Part shown: positions 58,014-64,000 of the stretch, piece by piece | Position numbering within the stretch: position 1 is the first letter of the stretch | Layout: every line of letters begins with the position of its first letter | Position numbers and translations under genes: made by a program | Assembly: GCA_021819435.1 (NCBI GenBank) | Contig: JAKARB010000005.1 | Location: forward strand, 243,874-307,873 | Direction of reading: 5' to 3' | Source of the DNA: Pseudomonadota bacterium | GTDB taxonomy: Bacteria; Pseudomonadota; Gammaproteobacteria; Burkholderiales; Burkholderiaceae_C | DNA length: 64,000 nt | The notes under the pieces: model-generated | Told to the model about the DNA's origin: nothing | The model's input: the letters and a program-made list of their open reading frames with translations, nothing else | Databases searched by the model: none

Positions 58014-59216
58014 GCGGCTCACCTGCTCCCAGGTGAACTGCGCACGCACCCGGTTGAGGCCGCAGCGGCCCATGGCTTGTGCCAGCCCGGGGTGCTCGCG
58101 CAGGCGTTGCAGGCACTGAGCCAGCGCCTGAGGGTCTTGCGGCGGCACGAGGTACCCGGTCACGCCCTCGACGACCGTGTAAGCCAGCCCGCCCACCGCG
58201 CTCGCCACCACAGGGATGCCGCAAGCCATCGCTTCAAGCGGTGTGATGCCGAACGGTTCATACCAAGGCGTGGTGACGAACACATCCGCAGCAGCGTAAT
58301 GAGCCCGTAGCTCATACCGATGCCGATGCCCCGTGAAAATCACGCGATCCGACACACCGCATTCAAGCGCGACTTCTTGCAAGCGCAGGAACTCCTGAGA
58401 GCACAGCGCTGCACCATCGGCGCTTTCTCCGCCCACCACCATCAAGCGCGAGCTAGCCCGGGAAGAAGAATCTGGCAAATGCGCCAGCGCGCGGATCACG
58501 TTGTCGATGCCTTTGCGCTGCACCATCCGGCCCAACTGCAGCACGATGAAGTCTTTCTCATCAAGGCCCAGCAGCGCCCTGGCCCGCTGCCTGTCCATCG
58601 GCGAGAACTCGTGCGCATCGAACCCGCAAGGCACCATGCGGATCTTGCGTGCGTCGGCGCCATACAGTTGCAGCAGGTCGCGTTCATCCTGCGGGCACTC
58701 CGCGATCAGCAGATCGGCCTCCTTGACCAGCATGCGCTCGATCTCGATGCGCGAGTCGGGGAACGCGTCCGTGGCGCCCTGATGCGCACGGCGAACCAGG
58801 CCCAGCGCATGGAAAGTCATGACATACGGGATGCCCATTTTTTCCTTGATGCGCTGAGCCACCATCCCCGACATGAAGAAATTGGCGTGCACGACGTCGC
58901 AGCCGCCCATGCGGGCCAGCTCGTCCATGACCCCCCGCGTGAACGCGGGCATGTGCGGCAGCAGCATTTCCTTGGCAACGAAACGAGGCGGCCCCGCATC
59001 CACGTGCACCACCCGCACCCCTCGGCACATCCGCACGCGGGCAGGCAAGGCCGCGCTGTCACGGCGGGTGAACACCGTCACCTCACAGCCCTGGGCAGCC
59101 AGGCATCGTGCCACCTGGGCCACGTAGATGTTCTGTCCTCCGGCGTCCACGCTGCCCGTGTCCGCCAAAGGGGATGCGTGCTCGCTGATCAGGGCGATGC
59201 GCCGTGGCATGTTCAT
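57888..59216 (-). CDS. Glycosyltransferase family 4 (MshA/SPS-like N-terminus)
   Basis: A 442-residue GT4. The first residues [50 protein letters not shown] resemble sucrose-phosphate-synthase- and MshA-type enzymes (DAGGQN loop). [20 protein letters not shown] and [29 protein letters not shown] contain the donor site. AGGAG is 6 bases before the ATG at 59216. The C-terminal 42 codons overlap the UXS gene on the other strand. Donor unknown; UDP-sugars made by UXS or glf are available locally. Confidence 0.9.
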   Translation of the reverse strand: MNMPRRIALISEHASPLADTGSVDAGGQNIYVAQVARCLAAQGCEVTVFTRRDSAALPARVRMCRGVRVVHVDAGPPRFVAKEMLLPHMPAFTRGVMDELARMGGCDVVHANFFMSGMVAQRIKEKMGIPYVMTFHALGLVRRAHQGATDAFPDSRIEIERMLVKEADLLIAECPQDERDLLQLYGADARKIRMVPCGFDAHEFSPMDRQRARALLGLDEKDFIVLQLGRMVQRKGIDNVIRALAHLPDSSSRASSRLMVVGGESADGAALCSQEFLRLQEVALECGVSDRVIFTGHRHRYELRAHYAAADVFVTTPWYEPFGITPLEAMACGIPVVASAVGGLAYTVVEGVTGYLVPPQDPQALAQCLQRLREHPGLAQAMGRCGLNRVRAQFTWEQVSRSLLGAYAEAMPGAPGLDAEVERFFPLGTAATAAPDRFAAFS

Positions 59217-59249
59217 GGTTGGCTCCTGTGTGGTGATGCCGAGCAGTGG

Positions 59250-59263
59250 GCAAACCATGTGCC
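59250..59263 (-). promoter_or_regulatory. Sigma-54 promoter of the right-most glycosyltransferase
   Basis: Minus-strand GGCACATGGTTTGC, exact spacing and intact TTGC. Predicted start near 59238, 22 bases before the ATG. It is the last site of the series to the right. Confidence 0.75.
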
Positions 59264-59480
59264 TCAGGGCCTGCCGCCGCCCCCCGAAAGCCTGGGCAAC
59301 GCCACGCATTTCAGGAACACGCGAGCCATTCCGGCGTCAGACAAGGGAAAACCAGCGCCTCAGGGCTGGCGAGCCCCCCCTGCCTTTCCGATACGATGAC
59401 TTATCCCCTTGGCGGAGCATCGCCCCAGCGCGGCCAGCCCCGGTCGTGACGCCCCCGTCCGCAGCAGGAATTTCGACGCC

Positions 59481-60740
59481 GTGTCGTCCGTGACAACCCA
59501 CATGCCCGAGCCCTTGCAGGAAGCCGATGCGCGGCCAGGGCTCACCGCAGCCGATGCCCGGGCCATCGATGCCCTGCTGCACGGCGGCATGCGGATGCTG
59601 CGGTTCCCCCGCGCCCTGGAAACCCGCTTCCAGACCGAAACATCCCGCGAGCGCTTGCAAACCCTGCTGGCCGCAGGCGCCCTGGTCAGTGTGCTGTTCA
59701 ACTGGCTCTTGCTGTCGGACTGGATGATGATCCCCGACCGCTTCGACGACGCCCTCAAACTGCGGCTGATGTGGTTCACGCCCTCGATCCTGCTGGGGCT
59801 GGTCGTGCTCACCAAGCTGAAATCGCCTGCCTTGCGCGAAGGCTCGCTGGTGCTGGCAGGCATGGCCGCCACGGCCGTCAACGTTCACCTGTGCATCCAC
59901 AGCACCGACGCCATGGCCGGCCCCTACCTCGTCAGCGTGAGCGTGGTGCTGGTGTACTGCAACACCGTGGCCCGCATGCGCCTGCGGCCAGCGCTTTGCC
60001 TGGACTCCTTCGTCATGGCCATGTTCCTGTATGGCTGGTCTTGCCTGCCTGGGGCGCCTTTCGCCATCATGGCTCCTGCGGGTCTGACAGTGCTGTCGCT
60101 GGCTGTTTTCACGCTCTATGGCGCCTACATGCAAGAGCGCGATGTGCGCCAGAACTGGCTGCTGCTGATGCGCGAGCGGCTGCTGCAGCACGAACTCCTG
60201 CAGGCCAACGCCAGCCTCGAAGAAGCCTCTCGCAACGACCAGTTGACCGAACTGGCCAGCCGCCGTCATTTCGACGCCCAACTCGAACACCTCTGGCAGA
60301 AAGCCGGCGAGGCCAGCCAGGAGGTGTCGTTGATCCTGCTGGCCGTCGATCACTTCAAGGCCTGCCAGGCCAGCCGTGGCCAAGGCGCTGCCGATGACTG
60401 CCTGCGCGCCATCGCCGATGTCATGCGGGCCAGCTTCCAGCGCCCCGAAGACCTGCTGGCGCGCTTCGCCGGCGAGGAGTTCGCCGTGCTGATGGTGGGC
60501 ACACCGTTGCAAACGGCCGTCGGCGCGGCCGAACGCATCCGCAAGGCAGTGGAGAGCCTGGGCCTGCCGCATGGTCACAACGAGCGCGACCTCATCACTG
60601 CCAGCGTGGGTGTTTCATGCATGCGCCCCGACTCGCCCCATGCCAGCCCGACGCAGTTGATCGCCGTCGCCGACGAGGCCCTGCATCTGGCACGCCAGCG
60701 TGGCCGCAACCGCGTCATCGCATTCGGCACGCAGGACTGA
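59481..60740 (+). CDS. Membrane GGDEF-domain protein with AGEEF active site
   Basis: About 419 residues. Five hydrophobic segments lie between residues 70 and 225, followed by a GGDEF domain (about 250-415). The signature is RFAGEEF instead of GGDEF/GGEEF; the inhibitory site RPED is intact five residues upstream. Such AGEEF variants may be weakly active or receptors. Start: GTG at 59481 has AGGA 11 bases upstream; GTG 59490 and ATG 59502 are alternatives. It is followed after one base by a similar gene. Confidence 0.88.
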   Translation: MSSVTTHMPEPLQEADARPGLTAADARAIDALLHGGMRMLRFPRALETRFQTETSRERLQTLLAAGALVSVLFNWLLLSDWMMIPDRFDDALKLRLMWFTPSILLGLVVLTKLKSPALREGSLVLAGMAATAVNVHLCIHSTDAMAGPYLVSVSVVLVYCNTVARMRLRPALCLDSFVMAMFLYGWSCLPGAPFAIMAPAGLTVLSLAVFTLYGAYMQERDVRQNWLLLMRERLLQHELLQANASLEEASRNDQLTELASRRHFDAQLEHLWQKAGEASQEVSLILLAVDHFKACQASRGQGAADDCLRAIADVMRASFQRPEDLLARFAGEEFAVLMVGTPLQTAVGAAERIRKAVESLGLPHGHNERDLITASVGVSCMRPDSPHASPTQLIAVADEALHLARQRGRNRVIAFGTQD

Positions 60741-60741
60741 C

Positions 60742-62022
60742 ATGAACGCCATATTCTCGCCACGCCCGCTGACGCCGCCAGCTGACCTCGAACGCACAGG
60801 CCAAGGCTCGCACCAGACGACCATGGCGCGCATCCAGGACCTGCTGGAAAACGGCTTCCCGCTGCTGACCTTCCCGGCCGACCTCGAAGAGGCTTTTCAA
60901 CGGGATGCCCTGCCGCAGCGGGAACGCCACTTCCTCGTCAGCGGGCTCATCTCGCTGCTGGTCTACAACGGCTACCTGCTGGCAGACCTGTTGATGATCC
61001 CCGACATGTTCTGGCTGGCGGCTCTGTTGCGCCTGCTCGTGTTCACACCTGTTGCCCTGCTCTCGCTGTTCCTCTTCAGCCGTGGCATCCACCCCTTTCA
61101 CCGCTTGATGCCACTGGCACTGGTCGATGTGCTCATGCTGCTCGGTGGTGTGGGGGCCGCCGCCAGCCTGGCCGTCGTCATGCCGTTTTCCAGCAGCAGC
61201 ATGGTCTACTTTTTCCCGGTGGGCTACATGGTTGTCATCACCTATGGCAACGTCGTCTCGCGGATGCGCTTCTGGTATGCGCTGACCTTCACGGCCATGA
61301 TGCTGGGGCTGTTCGTGATCACCGTGATGTCCATGGCGTCCTTCCCGCCGCGTCTGCTGTGGCCCATCTCATCCATGGTGACCTCGGTGGCCTTGTTCAC
61401 CTTGTGCGCCAACTACTTCATGGAGCGCGACGAGCGACGCCGCTTCTTGCGCACCCTGCGCGAACGCAGCCTGGTGCGCGACCTGACACAAGCGCATGCG
61501 CGGCTCAAGGACATCTCGCGCGTCGACACGCTCACGGGCCTGCACAACCAGAAGCACATCCAGCAGCATTTGAGCCTGATCTGGGAACGCGCCTGGCGCG
61601 ACCGCAGCGCCCTGAGCCTGCTGCTCATCGACATCGACCACTTCAAGAAGTTCAACGACCGCTACGGGCACACGGCCGGCGACGAATGCCTGCAAAAAGT
61701 GGCCCGCGTGTTGCAAGACGGCCTGCGCCGGCCTGGCGATGTGGTGGCGCGGCTGGGCGGAGAGGAGTTTCTGGTGGTGCTGCCCAACACGGATGCCTCG
61801 TTCGCCAATGGCGTGGCCGAGCGGTTGCGGCAGGCGGTGGAATCACTGCAGGTTCGCCACGAGAGTTCGACCACGGCGCGGCATTTGACGGTCAGCGTGG
61901 GCCTCGTGACTTGCCATGCCCACCCCGATCTGCTGGTCGACACGCTGATGCAACGGGTTGAGCAAGCGCTGCATCAAGCCAAGTCTGAAGGGCGCAACCG
62001 GGTCTGCGGCCTGGACGCCTGA
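60742..62022 (+). CDS. Membrane diguanylate cyclase (GGDEF)
   Basis: A 426-residue paralogue of the upstream gene with the same five-helix sensor and a GGDEF domain (about 255-420) bearing RLGGEEF and the I-site RPGD, plus the substrate-binding DTLTGLHNQKHI and LLIDIDHFKKFNDRYGHTAGDECL. These signs point to an active enzyme that makes cyclic di-GMP at the inner membrane. ATG lies 1 base after the previous stop, so the two are co-translated. Confidence 0.93.
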   Translation: MNAIFSPRPLTPPADLERTGQGSHQTTMARIQDLLENGFPLLTFPADLEEAFQRDALPQRERHFLVSGLISLLVYNGYLLADLLMIPDMFWLAALLRLLVFTPVALLSLFLFSRGIHPFHRLMPLALVDVLMLLGGVGAAASLAVVMPFSSSSMVYFFPVGYMVVITYGNVVSRMRFWYALTFTAMMLGLFVITVMSMASFPPRLLWPISSMVTSVALFTLCANYFMERDERRRFLRTLRERSLVRDLTQAHARLKDISRVDTLTGLHNQKHIQQHLSLIWERAWRDRSALSLLLIDIDHFKKFNDRYGHTAGDECLQKVARVLQDGLRRPGDVVARLGGEEFLVVLPNTDASFANGVAERLRQAVESLQVRHESSTTARHLTVSVGLVTCHAHPDLLVDTLMQRVEQALHQAKSEGRNRVCGLDA

Positions 62023-62054
62023 GGACTGCAACAGCGGGACGGTGGGCTGCCCGA

Positions 62055-62963
62055 TCAGACCGGATCGAGGTGCGTCTGCACGTTGAGAACGGGCAGTTGT
62101 GCCATCACGCGTTGGCGCGCCTGCAAGGCGATTTCATGTCCTTCGCGCACGCTCAGCAAGCCATCGACCTCCAGGTGCGCATCGACCAGGATCAGGTCGC
62201 CCATCTTGCGGGTGCGCAACTCGTGCACGCCGCGCACGCCTGGCGTTTGCAGCAGGGTGTCGCGGATGCGGTCGATCTGGTCTTGCGAGGCGGCGCGATC
62301 CATGAGGTCGTTCAAAGCGTCCCAGGCGAAGCTCAAGCCCATGCGCATCACCATCAGACCGACGATGAGCGCAGCCACCGGGTCGAGCAAGGGGTAGCCC
62401 AGCAGGTTGCCCAGGATGCCCAGGCCCACCACGAGTGACGAGGCCGCATCGGAGCGGGCATGCCAAGCGTTGGCCACCAGCATGCTTGAACGCACCTTCT
62501 CGGCGGCCGCGAGCATGTAGCGAAACAGCGCCTCCTTGGCCAGCAAGGTGCCGATGGCCACGTACAGCGCCAGGGCCTGCACCTTGGGGATGTCTTCGGT
62601 GTGCGTCAGCCGATCGATGGCGCCCCAGAGCATGCCCACCGCCACCGCCGAGAGCAACAAGCCCAGGACGAGCGAAGCAGCGGTTTCATAGCGCTGATGC
62701 CCATAGTGGTGGTCGTCATCGGCCTCCTTGTGGCTGTGACGGTTGACCAGCAGCACCAGGAAGTCCGACAGCAGGTCGGACAGGGAGTGGATGGCGTCGG
62801 CCACCAAGGCCTGCGAATGCGCCCAGATGCCGGCGGCGAGTTGCAGCACCGTCAGCACGATGTTGACCACCACGCTCACCAGGGTGCTGCGTCGCGCCAC
62901 GTGCTGGCGCACTTCGGGATCGACCGCTTCAGGGTCGTCGAGCGGGGGTAAATCGGCAGCCAT
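62055..62963 (-). CDS. Cation diffusion facilitator (CDF) metal efflux protein
   Basis: A 302-residue transporter. Six membrane helices, with metal-binding motifs ADAIHSLSDLLSDFLVLL (D-x3-D in helix 2), the HYGHQRYE helix-3 region and ARSDAASSLVVGLG (helix 5 D). A cytoplasmic domain follows. Family members expel Zn, Co, Fe or Mn using the proton gradient. It begins 25 bases downstream of the ribA stop, so both may share a transcript. The polar loop HSHKEADDDHH may hold metal. Confidence 0.92.
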   Translation of the reverse strand: MAADLPPLDDPEAVDPEVRQHVARRSTLVSVVVNIVLTVLQLAAGIWAHSQALVADAIHSLSDLLSDFLVLLVNRHSHKEADDDHHYGHQRYETAASLVLGLLLSAVAVGMLWGAIDRLTHTEDIPKVQALALYVAIGTLLAKEALFRYMLAAAEKVRSSMLVANAWHARSDAASSLVVGLGILGNLLGYPLLDPVAALIVGLMVMRMGLSFAWDALNDLMDRAASQDQIDRIRDTLLQTPGVRGVHELRTRKMGDLILVDAHLEVDGLLSVREGHEIALQARQRVMAQLPVLNVQTHLDPV

Positions 62964-62988
62964 GTGGGAAGTCAGGAAGGTCTGGTGG

Positions 62989-63663
62989 TCAGCCCAGCCA
63001 GTCGATGTGATGGCCCAGCTTGCGAGCCTTGGTGCCCAGGTAGCGCTCGTTCTCGGGCTGCACGTCGCTGCGCACTGGCACGCGCTCCTCAACCTGAACG
63101 CCCTGCTCTTTCAGGGTCTGCACCTTGCGCGGGTTGTTGGTCATCAGCTTGACCGACTTCACGCCCAGGGTGGCGAGGATCTCGGCGGCGGCGTCGAACT
63201 TGCGCAGGTCGGCGGCAAAGCCCAGGTGCTGGTTGGCCTCAACCGTGTCGAGGCCTTGGTCCTGCAACTGGTAGGCGCGCAGCTTGTTGGCCAGGCCGAT
63301 GCCGCGTCCTTCCTGACGCAGGTAGACGACCACACCGCTGCCGCGCTTGCCGATCTCGCTCAGGGCGAAATTTAGCTGCGGGCCGCAATCGCAGCGCAGA
63401 GAGCCGAAGACATCGCCGGTCATGCACTCGGAATGCACGCGGACCAGGGCGCTGCCCTGCACGTCGCCCATGACCATGGCCACGTGCTCCAGACCGGTGG
63501 CCTTCTCGCGGAAGAGCTTCATGGTGAAGCTGCCATGTTCGGTCGGGACGCGGGCCTCGGCGAGGAACTCCACCAGAGCGGCGGTGACCGGGGTCAGGGG
63601 TTCTTGGGGCCCCGGCTGGGTGGCGGCACCCGAGCTGGTTTGGGCAGGGTCTGGGCTGGACAT
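62989..63663 (-). CDS. ribA: GTP cyclohydrolase II
   Basis: A 224-residue enzyme that opens GTP in the first step of riboflavin synthesis. Motifs are RVHSECMTGDVFGSLRCDCGPQL with the zinc cysteines (MTGDVFGSLRCDCG), YLRQEGRGIGLANKLRAYQLQDQGLDTVEANQHLGF and VKLMTNNPRKVQTL. It is the stand-alone GCH II type, with a 30-residue Pro/Thr-rich N-terminus. It precedes the CDF transporter on the same strand. No FMN riboswitch was noticed upstream. Confidence 0.95.
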   Translation of the reverse strand: MSSPDPAQTSSGAATQPGPQEPLTPVTAALVEFLAEARVPTEHGSFTMKLFREKATGLEHVAMVMGDVQGSALVRVHSECMTGDVFGSLRCDCGPQLNFALSEIGKRGSGVVVYLRQEGRGIGLANKLRAYQLQDQGLDTVEANQHLGFAADLRKFDAAAEILATLGVKSVKLMTNNPRKVQTLKEQGVQVEERVPVRSDVQPENERYLGTKARKLGHHIDWLG

Positions 63664-63869
63664 TCATTTTCCTCAGGGGGTGTCATTGTGCCAAAACCCC
63701 AGGGGAATCACCTGTTGGAGGCTGGAAAGTCCGTTGAGGGTGGGCGCAAACGGGCTCCAGCAGCTTGTCGCCGGCATGTCTCAAGGCGGATTCAGGGGAT
63801 TTTCCACCCACCAAATACTGTATGCATGTAAGGGGTATCCTTTTAGCTCCAGCAACGCCGGAGTACTGG
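63664..63869. other. 206-base intergenic region left of IS1595-like gene
   Basis: Between ribA and the transposase start. No sigma-54 match or clear terminator is seen. The left inverted repeat of an IS element should lie here, but the other end is outside the window, so it cannot be identified. Confidence 0.4.
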
Positions 63870-64000
63870 ATGAATATCCAGCATATCGCAAGCCCAGAGG
63901 CAGGTAAAGACCACCCGTCCAACTGGAACGATTTCCTCGACTGGTTCAGCTCTGAAGAGGCCTGTTTGGCTTACTTGGAGCGGCTGCGTTGGCCGACCGG
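63870..64000 (+). CDS. IS1595-family transposase, N-terminus (3' partial)
   Basis: The first 43 residues of a protein that runs off the window: MNIQHIASPEAGKDHPSNWNDFLDWFSSEEACLAYLERLRWPTG. The EEACLAYLERLRWP block is the start of the zinc-ribbon region of ISXO2/IS1595 transposases. GGAG lies 6 bases before the ATG. The call rests on a short segment. Confidence 0.65.
   Translation, partial: MNIQHIASPEAGKDHPSNWNDFLDWFSSEEACLAYLERLRWPT

Noticed and set aside
1..64000. tRNA, rRNA genes and CRISPR arrays
   Set aside because: No cloverleaf-like or rRNA core sequences and no regularly spaced direct repeats were seen; the repeated 15-mers are promoters far apart.

Overview
The window is high-GC DNA from a betaproteobacterium, most likely of the order Burkholderiales. 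The evidence is the codon style, a PEP-CTERM protein, DUF883/YqjE-type stress proteins and the dense glycosyltransferase content. The exact genus cannot be read from the sequence.

Left edge (1-4.4 kb): the right end of a prophage or phage-like element. It holds a collar-type fibre/spike C-terminus, a secreted lambda-R-type muramidase, six very small membrane or Cys-repeat proteins in overlapping reading frames, an SGNH hydrolase and an inward-facing HTH regulator. It ends at a sequence closely resembling a Xer/dif site (4381-4408). After it come a TetR regulator and a divergent alpha/beta hydrolase with two operator-like sites.

Middle (6.8-59.3 kb): a roughly 52-kb accessory island with one unifying signal. 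About 27 matches to the sigma-54 -24/-12 promoter element (GG-N10-GC, best form GGCATG-N4-TTGC) sit at the heads of almost all its transcription units. The 15-mer GGCATGTCGATTGCC is used identically three times. The island encodes its own RpoN paralogue, itself preceded by a sigma-54 site, and an orphan NtrC-type response regulator. The controlled genes fall into two classes. The first is glycan synthesis: UDP-galactopyranose mutase, UDP-glucuronate decarboxylase, about ten glycosyltransferases, a carbamoyltransferase, an HAD phosphatase, a GH1-like glycosidase and a DUF2334 deacetylase-like protein. The second is envelope and stress protection: two DUF883 proteins, YqjE-like, hemerythrin, class II fumarase, DUF4142, PRC-barrel, two CBS pairs, Hsp20, GlcG-like, PA2169/DUF2383, Mn-catalase plus a ZIP transporter, MscS, YihY, AI-2E-type permease, OmpA-type lipoprotein, OmpA-like barrel, cold-shock protein, and at least six small disordered proteins. 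No flippase, polymerase or Wza/Wzc export machinery is visible. The picture suggests a switchable, dormancy- or biofilm-like envelope and glycan programme run by a dedicated sigma-54 (inference).

Two signalling proteins inside the island face each other at 46.5-52.3 kb. One is a 1007-residue hybrid histidine kinase. The other is an ABC exporter whose C-terminus carries a degenerate kinase-type ATPase region and a receiver domain, an unusual fusion.

Right edge (59.4-64 kb): tandem membrane GGDEF proteins, a CDF metal efflux protein and ribA, with no sigma-54 sites. They are followed by the start of an IS1595-family transposase running off the window.
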